A stretch of DNA of 64,000 nucleotides from Strigamia acuminata. Its lineage: Eukaryota > Arthropoda > Chilopoda > Geophilomorpha > Linotaeniidae. The notes below the pieces were generated by a model. It had not been told where the DNA came from. It was given only the letters and a program-made list of their open reading frames with translations, and did no database searches. The translations under genes and the position numbers were made by a program. Position 1 is the first letter of the stretch; every line of letters begins with the position of its first letter. Positions 47,460-60,200 of this stretch are shown here, piece after piece. Where the stretch lies: the NCBI GenBank assembly GCA_949358305.1, contig OX442321.1, positions 496,001-560,000 on the forward strand, given 5' to 3'.

Positions 47460-47739
47460 TTAGTAACGTGGCATGACATCTTCAGCGTGACCCACTTGGC
47501 CCTTTCGGAGCCCATTAATCTGGAAAATCCTGTTAATTAATAACTTAATTGTCACTTGAACATCTTCGAACAACCTTGACATAACTTCTGGCCGAAAGTG
47601 TTCCGCCAAATGCGTCAAACGGTCAAGAATTTCTTTGCTCTACGATTTAATCAAATTTCCATTTTTAATCGAAACCCGGATGCGAATTTATGCCAGAAAA
47701 TTAAAAATACACTCGCACTCGCTCGGTATATTTAGCCAT
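47460..47739 (-). CDS. Small unrecognised protein, 2 exons, 68 aa
   Basis: Exon 1 (47713-47739) starts at GCGATGG, a good initiation context, and ends at CGA|gtgtat. Exon 2 (47460-47639) begins after cgtag and runs 59 codons to TAA, and the join is phase 0. The protein is a short, soluble, helix-rich polypeptide (LDRLTHLAEHFRPEVMSRLF ... VTIKLLINRIFQINGL) without signal peptide or Cys. Minus-strand AATAAA signals lie about 70 bases downstream (47383-47394). A CCAAT box (AACCAATCACG, ~47905) lies upstream, so transcription toward lower coordinates is plausible. I do not recognise the family. It could also be the end of a longer gene with an unseen upstream exon. Confidence 0.5.
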
Positions 47740-50700
47740 CGCACCAAGTCCCGCCTGATCTCGATCAATTTCCCACAAACGAATAAATTTCACATCTCTT
47801 TCTTAGCCAGCCGCGCAGAAAAATAAAGAAAAGAAACGAAAAGGAAAGACGTCGCATCGGTGTGCATTTGTGCATTACTGGTTATGGATCACATGATCGG
47901 CGTTAACCAATCACGCGCGCTCCATTATCTCACACAAACGTCGCCTTTCAAATTGGTCGAAACTTGATTACTGTACTTAAAACTTGTCATAATTTCCAAC
48001 AAAATGATCGACAAATGACCTATCAACAAACTCGCACCCTTTAGGTGCCTCTTTCAGGGTTGTAACCCGTTTAAGTGGCCCCTTTAGCCCTTTAGGGTTA
48101 CGGCTTGTTGCGGTCTCGTTTTTTCTCCCATTTAATAAAAATAAAAATAATTGTGTAATTTAACCGTGACAGAAATAGTGTTTAATCAAACAGTTCTTAT
48201 TCTTACTACAAAGCGTGAAATTCCACGCAATTAGACGACCGTGACCTAAATGCGGCGTAAATTAGTGAATGGCGACTCTGGCTCAAACAATTTTTAGGCT
48301 TAATTATTCGGGTCACGTGACCTGGAAAAAGAAAAAATAGGCCCGGTGATGGTGAGGATGAAAGTGGCGTGATTTATTTTTTTTTTCTTTCTAAAATAGA
48401 AAGCAGATCCCAATAAATCTAAATTCAGTTTATTAAAAGGCTGCAAATAAATTGGAGACGACATGTTTGTTACGGCGCTTATATAATGACAAATTCGCTT
48501 TTTGTTTTTATAGAATCTATTTACAAACATATCAAATGTGCAATTATACGATATCTATAAAAAAGTTTCCGATTTCTGATATATATTTTTTTTAATAAAA
48601 AAAATCGCAAAATCAAAAACAAATCAAAACCGTGTTTGTCTGTCAACGGCCTTTTAATGCCGGCACCGAAACGTCACGAAAATGCAGGAAAATGTCGGAA
48701 AATGTCAAATCACTGACGAATTTCCTCCACAACCCTCAACTTGATCAATCAGCCCTCCCATTTTATTGACACAAACCCCGGAAAAGCATTCGAAGCGGAA
48801 AATATAAAAATAAATTAGAATAAAAAAGAAATATGTTCGCAGTCACACACGATCCGTACATCCTCCTATAAATAATAGACACCAAGAATAATTCATTAAC
48901 GAGCCGAGACCGTTTAAAATTGACAACAAGACGTGGCCTGACACTTATAAACAATCGTCGAGTATGGCTCTACTCGCAGTCCGACTTCCCTCCACAGTCG
49001 AAACCAAATTTCTCTTTTATTTCCAAACGTTCTATTTATAAATTTGACGAAATGGTCCACGAAGAAACATCGCTTCACTGTATTTTACGCAGGGAAGGAA
49101 GTTTTAAAAAAAATGTCGGGGGTTATTTTTAAATATAGGCGTGGACGAGTCGGACATAGGCTAGACCGTAGCGTTAAAATAGATCGATTACATGGTCCTA
49201 GTAGGAATCCCATGCCGAGGAAGATTGGAGCTTCTCAGCCTACCTTGTCTTCATCTCTAGCGATGTGATGGCTGCACGAATATTCGAGTTGTAGTCAAAA
49301 ATACATTCGTTTTTAATTCGGGGTGAGTGTACGAGGTTTTAAAAGGGGGAAAATATCGTTTAAATTTCCAAAATGGCCATTTTATTCGCACTTTATTCGC
49401 ATTTTTGTTAAAAAATTATTAAAAAATTATTTTTGGCGACCTGGATTGATAAAAAATTTTTTTGGATGTTTTTCAGGTATTCGGTCGAAGTTTGGAGATA
49501 AATAGAAAGTGATAATCGAGTTTTGGCTGCTACTGGTTGGAGCAGCGAAGTGGAGACCAGTGGCTGATCCATGCTCAGCTTAAGATTGGTATCTTGTCGA
49601 TCACTCAAGCAACCATAAACACATCGTCGCAATGGTCTTAGACAGAGATTTCAATCCATTCTGAACGAATCAGCCAAGGGAGAAATATCAATTAATTCAT
49701 CGCCACAACATCGTCATCATTATTTTAATTTATTTCTCAATTTTTTATTATTATTTTTCTGTTGTCATCGTTGCATCACTCATCCCTGTTAAAAAAAAGA
49801 AAGAAAAAAGTATTTTTTTTTAAAATAACAGGTAAGATTTATTTTTTTTTTAATTTATTTTTTTTTATATTAGAAATAAACGTTTTCAAAGTGTTGTAGA
49901 GTTTATCGATTACATTAAAGACGATGGCGTCGTAAGGAGAGATTTTTATTTTTATTTTTTCAAAAGCTCTTTTTTGATGTTTTTCATGGATTAAGTTGGA
50001 ATTTAAGGGAATAAAATATGGAATCGGAATTGGATTGAGTCGGTGATTAATTCTGAGAGGGTTTTGCGTAGTTTTGGCTCGGTTTTGTGTATACGTGGTT
50101 ACGAGCTCGTTCTCTATGGCCCGTGTTGGCGCCGGTCCAAAATCAATATTCGAGCCGTATTTCGCTTTGCGTGCATTCGCACTAGAATTTCCACTTTGAT
50201 ATGGGACTAATTTATAAAACTAATAATCCCTGGCTATCAATTCATATAATTAACGCTATATTTCACCAATAACTTGACCCAAACTCGACAAAAATTAAAA
50301 AAAATAAATAAATAAATTAAAAAAAAAAAAAATATTTCCGATAAGAAGAAATTGAAAAAAAGAAAGAATATATTTTTTTAAATTAAATGAAAATCGTTGC
50401 AAAATATCAATAATTATTTAATTTTTTTAGTCCGTTATTAAATATTCACAGATGGTTTATTTTTTCTTCTTGTTCGTGGCCTTCATTTATATTTCCAAGG
50501 CCAACTTGGTACACTTTTTATTTTTTTCGGGAATGTTGCCCTTTAAATGTTGATATTGGACCCAGAAAGTGTAAACTGTGCCAACTTTATGATATTTTTT
50601 TACACGGAGGCGTCGGGGACGAGAAAACGAGAGCAAAACTCTTCAATTCGTAGACCCCGATAGAGATACACAAATAGCGATTACGTCGCACGTAATATCT

Positions 50701-50998
50701 CACTCACGAAATAAAAATATCGAGTGATTGAACAAATTGAATAAAAAAATAAATGAGCACGAAAACCAACGCTCAATTTCCAAACTAATCCCATCGTTTC
50801 ATTGCCACAGATTACAATTGATGTTATTCAATTTACAATTGATAATAAGAAGATAATAAGCGCGTACAGCTTTAAACATAATCCCTTGGCTGTCGGTGGG
50901 TAAGAACAACTCGCATTTTCTTTCTACCAAAAAATATCGCAATAATTCAAAAATATATATAAATTAATGCTAACATTTTATTTATCTTTTCCTTTTCA
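47740..50998. other. Intergenic DNA upstream of the FAM13-like gene
   Basis: No coding feature is supported. Part of it may hold non-coding first exons of the FAM13-like gene: an acceptor at 50998-50999 (cctttttcag type) opens an exon whose first 69 bases are untranslated. A less AT-rich stretch at 49500-49690 is one place to look. Confidence 0.45.
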
Positions 50999-51068
50999 GC
51001 CGCTGCCCCTGGGAGAACTCGAGACTTGAAGCTGAGCCTGAAAAACTGCAGCTGAATAACCAGAGAAA

Positions 51069-54000
51069 ATGCGCAGACCCGAAGCGTGCACGACTATGAA
51101 ATCGGCAGAGATGTCAACCAGTCTCAACAAGGTTGAAAAAAAAAATAATTATAATAATAATTATAAATTAAAAAAATTAATTTTTTTTTTTTTTTAAATA
51201 AAATCCGGAGTTGCTCAATCGATATTTTGTAATAAATTGCAGAATAATCACGGTATCGGAGTTGATTCGCACGTTAACCAGATGATGAGGATTCTTGGCT
51301 CGCCACTGAGCTCCAGATTCAAACCTGGCAACGTGAGGAAAACATTCGGAGTTCCGCTCGCCGAGTTGATCCACAGACAACGTAGCGAGACCAACGTACC
51401 TCTCGTCGTGCGAAGACTTTGCCAATTTATTCTCCATAATGGTAAAAAGAAATTCGTTTTTCATCTCGAGCGATGGCATCGGTTCAAATTGCTCGTGGTG
51501 TGTTAGTGGAGCGCATTTTTTGCCCACCGCAGATGTTTTATTAATCGCAAAAGTTATTTTTAGACATTTAAACGACTTTAAGGTTCTTTCCGAGCCAAAA
51601 CTCTTTTTTTTTCTTCTTCTTTTTCTAAATCTTTTTTTGTTGTTCTAAGCTCATTCACTCTTATCCGCGCTTTTGATATTTTAGGACTTAGTCACGAAGG
51701 AATTTTCAGACTAAACGGCAACGTGAAGGTTATCGAGAACTTGAAAATGTCTTTCGACAAATGCGGAGACGCGAACCTGGAAGAAACGGGCGACGTGGTG
51801 GCGACCGCGAGTTTGCTCAAACTATTTCTGCGCGAGTTACCTGAAGCACTGATTCCTAAATATTTACATTCACAATTTGTACATGCACAAGAAGGTAATT
51901 AATTTAATTATAATTATAAATTAAAATAATTTTAAAAATATTTTTTTTTTTTTTTTTTTTAAATTTAGAAAATAACCACGACAGTGACGAAGGCATTTGT
52001 CAGCTGAAACATCTGCTGGAACAACTACCACAAGTCAATTACAGCACACTCAAATATCTGATGGCATTTCTCGCCCAAGTTGCTCAACAAGGCCGAGAAA
52101 ACAAAATGAATTCGGTTTCGCTCGGGATCGTGTTTGGCCCCAATTTGTTCCGAGTGAGCGAAGATTTAGAGGGATTACGACAACAATCGCTCACTAATCA
52201 GTTGGTTACGCGATTCATCAATAAATTCTCCGTTTTGTTTGAATCCGAATCGGAATTGAACACCGACAAAGCGAATGTGAGATCCAATCAATAATGGAAA
52301 ATAAGGAAAATAAATTTATTGTTTTTAATTTCAGATTTCTAAATCTAAACTGGATAAATCGAGTAGCAGCCAGTCAACTATCTCAACTAAAGATGTCGAT
52401 TTTACACTTTCGTACGACTTAATCGACCAAGTTTCGCTTTCCAGTGCGGACAGTGAAAGCGACATTTCTAGCTCAGATTCGTCTCCGACAGTTGCCGTCG
52501 TTGCCACCGAGTAAAACAATAAATAAAATAATAATAAATAATAAATAAAAATTTATTTATTAATTTCTAGATTTGTTGACATGGCAATAAGCAAATCGCT
52601 TAGCAATCACAGACAGAAACAGTCACCGAGCACTGGCGAGAGTAAATCGAAACCCGTAACCATATTGGGCGACAAGAAACACAAAACAAACGGAAAACTC
52701 GTTGATTCCGGTACGAAGTCGGCGCCGGCCTCCACAGTGCCCCTCGTAACAGATGTGTGTCCCGCGACACCTGATACGAAGCGCAAGGAATGGTGCTGCT
52801 CGTTCGACGACGAATACCACGAGAATAAACGGAGTGTGGAGCGATCCCAACCGGTAGAAAATTAAATTAAATTTTAATAAATTTTAATTTTAATTTTTTT
52901 TATTATCTCAGTTTCAGCGAGTGAGCAAGACGCGGAAATTACGACGGAATGTTCGAAAGAGTCACAGTTTGGGAAGCCTCGACAACGGGAATGATTTGCC
53001 CGAGGATTCCTTGAAGGAGAACGACAAGTGCCCCGCGAATTCCAAGCGAATGACGCGAGCTCAGGGCAGTCACTCGTTCGACCTGGACGCCATGCAATCC
53101 GACCGGCCAAGCCATCCGTTCCTCGAGCTCCATCCGCAGCCGCAAGCGCGCGAAGCTCCGACTGATTCGTCTCCATCTCCGAGCGCCGTGCACAAATCGT
53201 TCGTGCCCCCGCTCGATTTGTCAATTTTGCACGAACACGGAGACGGCAGCGGTAAAGTCGAATGCAAACAAAATGTATTTTTATTTCTACTTTTGTCATT
53301 ATTTCTATCAGAGCCAATTCCAATCAATCGAATGCGAGTGAGTTGGCCAATGACGACCGTCGAACGGGAGGAGGCGGATGTGATGGTGTCACCGAGGGCA
53401 ACGGAAATGAAAAAGAAAATCAAGTGAATTAAAAATAGATTGTAATTTTATTTTAATCTTATTTGTAATTTTATTTTTGTTTAGTGCCAATCTGGATCCC
53501 GATGTGCCACCTTCACCTCCCGTCGAACAAGATGCGTTTTTGCACATGTAACGTCCATTTTCCACTCGTTTTCTTCTTTTTTTCACTGTTTTGACTCTTT
53601 CTTTAGGAGTATCAAAGAAGATGAAGCCGCGACTGCATCTATTAAGCATTTAAACAAGAGAATTTATCGTAAATAATTATTAAATTCAATTTTTTTGTTT
53701 TACTTATTAATTTTGATTAGATTTGAAACGAAAAATCAAGCAATTCGAGGAGAGTTTTGAAGAAGAATACGGCTATAAACCATCACACGGGGATAAAATG
53801 GCTCGTAGTGACATCAAAAAACATTTATCCGAGCTCAACAAAGCGCGAAAGGACTTAAAACGTAAAGAAAACGCAGAAAAATTAAAACTTAAAAATTTAT
53901 AAACAAAATTTCCTTCGCAGAATTCAAAGAAGAGTCTGTAGAGTTTAAAGAGGAAATGCAAGCGCGCAAAATATCTCAGGAAGACGAGACGAGTAAGAAA

Positions 54001-55016
54001 TTAAGCGACGATGATAAACAAGCCATCGAGGACTCGCTGCAAGAAATGCTCAATGATCTGGCGTCGAAACGTCGCTTAGCTCAACGACCCGACGATATTA
54101 AAATAATGAGTCAGCAACAAGTCGTGGAAGAAAAAGTTGCCATACAAAGAATGTTGTTGAAGTTCGAGAGCAGTTTTGGCAGACCCGTGAGTTGGTTTAG
54201 ATTTGAATTTGAATTTGAAAAATCAAAATGAATGAATTTCAGACGACTAAATCCGAGATGGACATCATGCGACCGATGTACGACCGCTATCGCAACGTCA
54301 AGCGTCTCATAACAAAAATCGGCTCGGTATTAAAAAGCAATTTTAATTAAAATAATAAAATATTAAAATATTACAATGTTTTCAGCCGAAAGCCAAAGAA
54401 TCGGGAACGGAGCTAGAGCCAATCATAGAGCATCAGGCCATGGATTTCATTCAAGCGTCGCCACAGCACAAATCCAGGCTCGATGAAGACATGGTCACAG
54501 CGGAATCGATGACTAACGAATCACCAGATTTCAAAAAAGCCAAAAAATCACTCGCGCTTAACTCGAGTAATTTGCACGAAATGAACACGTGAGTAGCTAT
54601 ATATAGAAAAGAAAAAAAAGATTAGAAATAAAAACACAAACTTTGTTACGTTTTGGTAGAACGTGACGAAATTTAATGTTGACATTGCAAATTGAGTCGA
54701 AAAATTAATGATGATTAATTTTTTTTAGTTTTGAACTTTTAGAGCAGCACCGGAAAGTCAAAGAGGAAAAGAAACGACTGCGGCGAATTCTGCACGAGTT
54801 TGAGATGGAATTCCAAAGGCAAACCGGAACCCAAGTGAAGCGCGAAGACAGAACTCCGCTTGAATCTGTTTACGGAGAGTACAAAGCAAGTGTTAATAAT
54901 TCATAACTGCGCACAAATTTACTAATCAAAAACGCGTCCAATTGCAGCAAGTCAAAGCCAAGCTCAGGCTGCTCGAAGCTCTCCTGTCGAAGCACAAAAC
55001 CCGATACACCGTGTGA
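51069..55016 (+). CDS. FAM13 (FAM13A/B-like): FAM13-type RhoGAP protein, 16 exons, 911 aa
   Basis: Exons: 51069-51131, 51243-51441, 51685-51894, 51969-52276, 52335-52510, 52571-52853, 52912-53251, 53312-53423, 53485-53547, 53607-53668, 53721-53861, 53921-54186, 54243-54326, 54386-54588, 54729-54885, 54948-55016. They join to 911 residues without a stop. Residues ~45-215 are a RhoGAP domain, with FGVPLAEL at the start, the arginine finger in HEGIFRLNGN (Arg ~96) and NSVSLGIVFGPNLFR. The middle (~225-600) is Ser-rich and likely disordered. From ~606 on comes the FAM13 C-terminal homology: FEESFEEEYGYKPSHGDKMA, then charged coiled-coil segments, ending KAKLRLLEALLSKHK. It should stimulate GTP hydrolysis by a Rho-family GTPase; the substrate is unknown. 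The last intron starts with GC, not GT. The gene is convergent with TXNDC15. Confidence 0.92.
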
Positions 55017-55641
55017 AACAAACAAACAAAATGCCAAAATTTGCACATTTCTCGCGATATCTACATAGAAAGAAACATTCAATTCAATTCAACCAAACCA
55101 TCCGCACCAGTTTTACGTTTTTCATTTGTTTTTCATTTGTTTTTCATTTGTTTTCTATTGTTTTCCTACATTGTAGCGCTATGTAGATGCAAGTTGTAGC
55201 CATTAATAGAATTATTCATATTCTAGATATACTTAACTGCCATATCCGTTTCTATACACAAACGAAACAATAATTGAATTCCAATATAAATGTTATTGTT
55301 GATAAAAGCATTATATAAAACATGTTATGATATGAAAATACAAATTTAGTCCTTTAGGTATTTTTCATAGCGATCCGATTAATTATGTACTCCGGAAAGA
55401 TTTTTGTAAACTATAATAGAGCATGTCAATCAAATGTCAACGAGATTGTTTAATGGTTGTTTGTTGTCTCTTCAAAACTACGTGTTTATAAAATCAAACA
55501 TATTTTTATTCATTGTAAATGACTTGTATTTCTTTCTCCTAAAAATATAAAAGTGAAAATCGATTTTGCCAATTTATTTTCAACCGACTGGTGGCGAATA
55601 TTACAACTAACCGTTATTACCGTTTCTAATTGCTTTCATTT
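55017..55641. other. Convergent 3' UTRs of FAM13-like and TXNDC15-like genes
   Basis: No coding sequence. A triplicated TTTTTCATTTG word lies at 55119-55155. A minus-strand AATAAA at 55571-55576 would serve the TXNDC15-like gene. Confidence 0.6.
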
Positions 55642-56797
55642 TTATTCCACGTGTTCGTGCTGCGCTTCGGCTTCCCGCCAGTTGTTTCTGATCACTTCGA
55701 CGACGCGGCAACAAAACGTGGATTTTACGAAACCAAACGTTGCGCACGCAAGTATAAAAATCCAAACTAATATCAACACGTAATCGGTTTCGCTGCTGGG
55801 GACACTCGGCAGCGGACCGAAGAAATCGGCCGACGTTACGTTAATCATTCCATCCGCCTGAGAACCTACAAATTAATTTTTTGCATCACAAATTCATTCT
55901 TAGATCCAAAAAAATTCATTTTAACGCCAAAAAATTGAAATTGAAATTGAACCAATTTTCAGGATCCGTCCCTGCTTACTCACTCGTGTATTTTCCTACA
56001 AACTGTACAAAATTATCCAGCGAATAAACGGTTTCGTTGAACTTGGCGATTGCGCGCCCGTTATGAAACAAAACCAAAGTCGGAACGGCGGCGATTCCGT
56101 AACGAGTATTCAACCTACAAACAAAAATAACGTAAATTTACACTTAATATTTTTAAAAAAAAAATTCATTTACCCATTGAATTTAATCGCGTTGATGGCA
56201 AATAAATGAAACGTGGGATACAATCGAGCTAAAGCGTTGAAATGTGGCGCAGCCAAAGCGCTAAAGTGACACCAAGGAGCAAAAAACAAAACTAATGCGC
56301 ATTCGTTGGCCGAAATATTCGTTTCTGGAACGACCGCTCCTAACATCATCGAACTGTTGACAATCTAGAGCAAAAAACAAAACAAAACAGATATTAGTAG
56401 ATTGCGGAGCTTTTTATATTTCTTGTTTTTACGAAAACAGTCGGGGTTTCATCCACGGTCAATTCTCTCGCTTTGCAGTCAACTTTCGTCGCTTTTGTGA
56501 TGTTGTTTACATTTTCTTCTTTCACGACCGTCTCGTTTACGAGGGAGGTGTTTTCTATCGCCGGTGTCGTGGCATTTTCTAAGATTTCGTCGTTTAAAAC
56601 GTTTTCAGTCGCGATCATCGAAGAAATTGCCTCTGATTCGAATTGTTTTTCATTTTCGCTTTCTAAATCCGTCTCACCGACAACGGATAATACTCCCAAC
56701 ACGACTGAAAACAAGTAAATCGTTATTATTAACATTTAATTATCGTAGGGTAAAACAAACCTAAATAGATGCATGAAATAATTGTAATATTCTTCAT
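55642..56797 (-). CDS. TXNDC15: TXNDC15-like thioredoxin-fold membrane protein, 5 exons, 284 aa
   Basis: Exons in transcript order: 56761-56797, 56433-56704, 56174-56364, 55984-56114, 55642-55865. The first intron is only 56 nt. With it spliced, residues 1-22 form a signal peptide. If it is retained, an ATG at 56735 gives another signal-like start, so the first exon is less certain than the rest. The lumenal stalk is acidic with several N-glycosylation sequons. The thioredoxin fold (~125-215) has LVLFFAPWCHFSA, so only one Cys of the usual CXXC remains, as in vertebrate TXNDC15 (CRFS). It also has YGIAAVPTLVLFHNG. A membrane helix (VLILVWIFILACATFGF) lies near the C-terminus, and the end HEHVE matches the vertebrate family end. 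TXNDC15 is an ER/ciliary membrane protein linked to ciliopathy in vertebrates. It is probably not a redox enzyme of the CXXC type. Confidence 0.93.
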
Positions 56798-57212
56798 TAG
56801 CAATTAAAGTACAAGCATATTTTAATGCTCGATATTCAATGCTCGATCCATGACGCCTCCATGTTGTATTTTTTTTTAAATTTGTGTCCGCTGAGATGAC
56901 GTGATAAAATATCAATCGCAATTCCACCGGATGATAGAGTAGAGACGTCATAACAGGTTAATGGGACGAAGTTGATTTACAAACGAAGTGCCGAGTTAAG
57001 CCGAGGTATTTTGTTTGAAACACGAATAATTAGAGGTGCTAATTAATGAAATCTAATATTTTATTTGGAAAAAAATTTACCGCGGTCAAAATTAACCATT
57101 TCGTATTCTCGTTTACAGTTTCGACGCTTCGGGTCAGGTGGTACAACCGAAACGTGATGTGTCACTTACGGAATAGTTTTCATTATCATTAGAATGTAGA
57201 AAAAGCACGAGA
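56798..57212. promoter_or_regulatory. Shared promoter region of TXNDC15-like and NLR genes
   Basis: The two start codons are about 415 bp apart and face away from each other. CRE-like TGACGTGA (~56897) and GACGTCAT (~56944) lie in between. Bidirectional control is inferred from geometry. Confidence 0.5.
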
Positions 57213-60200
57213 ATGGCAACCAACGACGAAGGTATATATTTTTAAAATTTACTTTGTTTTAAAAAAAAATTAATTTTAATTTAATCGCAGGGACATCAGC
57301 TCGTTTTTACTTTGATGTCAGCGGTTCCTACAATCAGATTCACGTGGGTGACGTAACTGTAAGCATTTATTTATTATTATTGTTGACACTTTTATCAAAT
57401 ATTGATCGAATGAGAAATTAAGATGAAATTGTTCCCAAATATTTTATCTGTTTTTGACATTTCTTCTTGTAATAAACAAAAGTTAAAACTTGCATTACTT
57501 TGGTGCAAGGTGGTTTTATTAATAAATAGAATTAAATGACAATTTCATGACGCGTATTGAAATTGTCATTTACTTCTCTTTGTTAACAAACAAAAGTTAA
57601 AAACCAGACTGGAATGATTTGTATCGAAAGCGAAAACAGTCTGTCAAGGTCGGGAACGTCAGACTTCCTCATAGTTCTCATGGTTACACTTGCCAGACCA
57701 GATGTGGGCGGATAAACTGGGACAGGTCATCATCAAATTTTTTGATATCAATCTATTCAATTTTGTTTGAAAGTTTTTATATTTTTTTTAATTTTTTTTA
57801 CAATTTTTGAAAATTTGACAAAGTTTTCCAAAAACCTGAACCATGAATTAAAATAAATTAGAGTTTTCAAGTAAGGGGAATTTTTGTTTAAACCACCCAA
57901 CAGTTTTATCAATGTATAACATACACATACACATACACACGACTTGTAAGCCCATCAATAATGACGGAAAAAACCCTGTGTTGCGTGTTTAAGCTTATCA
58001 AATATTGTTCCATAATTAATATTTTCATTTTTCTCTAATTTTTTGTTGGAAATTAGATTTTTTCCCATTGCTATTTTCCGAGGTTGAGGTTGCGATGAGA
58101 ATCACTAGCTGCATTCAAAAACTAAAATATTTTGTGTTTTACTTCAATTTTAAACCAAAAATGACATCATTTCCTGTTTAAACCCATGTTAAAACTTAAA
58201 ATACACTTAAACTAAAATTATTATTTTAATTTTTGAATGCAGCTAGTGTTAGCATCATTTTATTATTCTTCTTTTTTCTATAATTTTAGAAAAGTAAATA
58301 CAGTCGAAACTCTTTATAACGAATCGCAAGGGACCCGAAAAATCGATTCGTTATAACGAGAATTCGTTATATCAAAATTTTTTAACATGGTGTTCTATGG
58401 CCAGCCAACCAAACTGGCCATTTTTAGATATTCGTCTTTCGATAATTCGTTATATAGCGATTTGTTATAAAGAGTTTTGACTGTATGACTAACCTGGAGA
58501 TCTCTATCCTCTGACAGAATCCGAAGGGGCAAGGGGCACCTCATATTTTTAGCCCAGGCAAGGGCGGATCTAGAAAAAATGTAGGTGGGGGTCATTGGAG
58601 AGTAAAAATGTGTAGAGTTTTTCGGGTTCGAGACAGAGGACGAGCGACAATACGTCACTAGGGGGCGCGTGAACGTAACGCGCGGATTGAAATACGTCCG
58701 ATAGACGATTGTTGCGGTCAGCCAATGAGAGCTGACCATTGTCATATTTAAACAGGGTTGATTGTTTAATAAAGGCACTTTGAATTTAACAAGCTAGTGT
58801 GTGCGTCGCGGACCAGCGGGTCCGCCATTTTGTTTATTTGGAGTCAGCTTTAATAAGTTTACATCAGAAGTGGGATAGACGAATTCGATGCGACGATAAA
58901 GTAGACGAAAGTAGACGAAAAGTAGAAGAAGTAGAAAAAGCGACGATTGTTTTTGGCAACGGAAGCGGAGTTCGGGGTAGCAAATAGCGCGTGGACGGTT
59001 CGGGAAACGAGAGTCGATTCGCTGGAACAACACGTGTTACGAAGGTTAGCCGAACTACGAGATGGCCGGAGCAAAAGCAGTTTTTGAGAAAATTCTACGC
59101 GGAGAAAGTCCAACATCTAACGAATGGACGGAAATTTTGCACCAGTCGATGCAAAAAGGGACGAAAGAAGAAGAGATCGTACGACCAACAGCGAACGACG
59201 TGTTCAGTGCGGACCAAACGACGCAGATGATACTGAAGATGATGAAAACGATAAAGAACGAACCGAAAGAAGTTAAGAACGCGCTAAAGTTACCACGTGT
59301 TAAGAAGATTACGAACGAAAAGAGGACCGCATCAGAAGCATTTTTAGAGAAGATCCAACATGGAGAATATCCAACAGTCAAAGAATGGAACGACGACGAA
59401 TTGAAATTGAAGATCCGAGATATAAAGCCATTGTTGCAAGCCCGCAACATTGTGCCAGCAAGAACTAAAACTGGTATGATGAGCCAATTGGAAGTAGCGC
59501 TGCGTAAGGAGACGGGGAACTACGACGAAGAAGATGACGAAAACGACGTAGAAGAAACGATTCGAAAAGAAGATGAGATTGGGACGGATCGGAACGAGGA
59601 CTCGATAGAAGCGGATCAAAACAAAGCCGCGGTCGAGGCGAGTCAAGAGGAAATTGCGACCGAGACGGGCCAAAACGAAGATACGATCGAATCGATTCGA
59701 GATGAAGAAGAGACGGTTCAAAGCGAGGATGCGATCGAAACGGATCGCAATGAAGAAACGACCGAGACGGAGCGAAACGAAGAATCAGGCGCTAAATTAG
59801 ACGACGACGGTGAGGGAATTAAAAACGAAAGTTGCGACGATTTCGGTGAAAAAAGCGAGGAAAGTCGAGATGCGAGCTCGAACGAATTTGATACGAGTCC
59901 AGACGATGCAAGATCGGAAGAATTGGATGCGCAGCCGGTGGAATTTGACGGGAACAACGCGTTGGACGGACTCCTGCCGGGCAGAGAAGCACGATACGCG
60001 ACGTTCGAGGGCGGCGGAGATAGACGCGATTTCCGAGCCGAAGAAGACAAAACGAAGGCCGAACCAGTTAGGACGAATTCAAACGCCGAAGCGGACGAAA
60101 TAGGCGCGTATTTGAGTGGAGTCGACGAGATTGAAACGGGCCTAGAGATTGCCAAGGCGGGGACCGATGCGAGATCGGATGGCGACGACTCAGGACGGGA

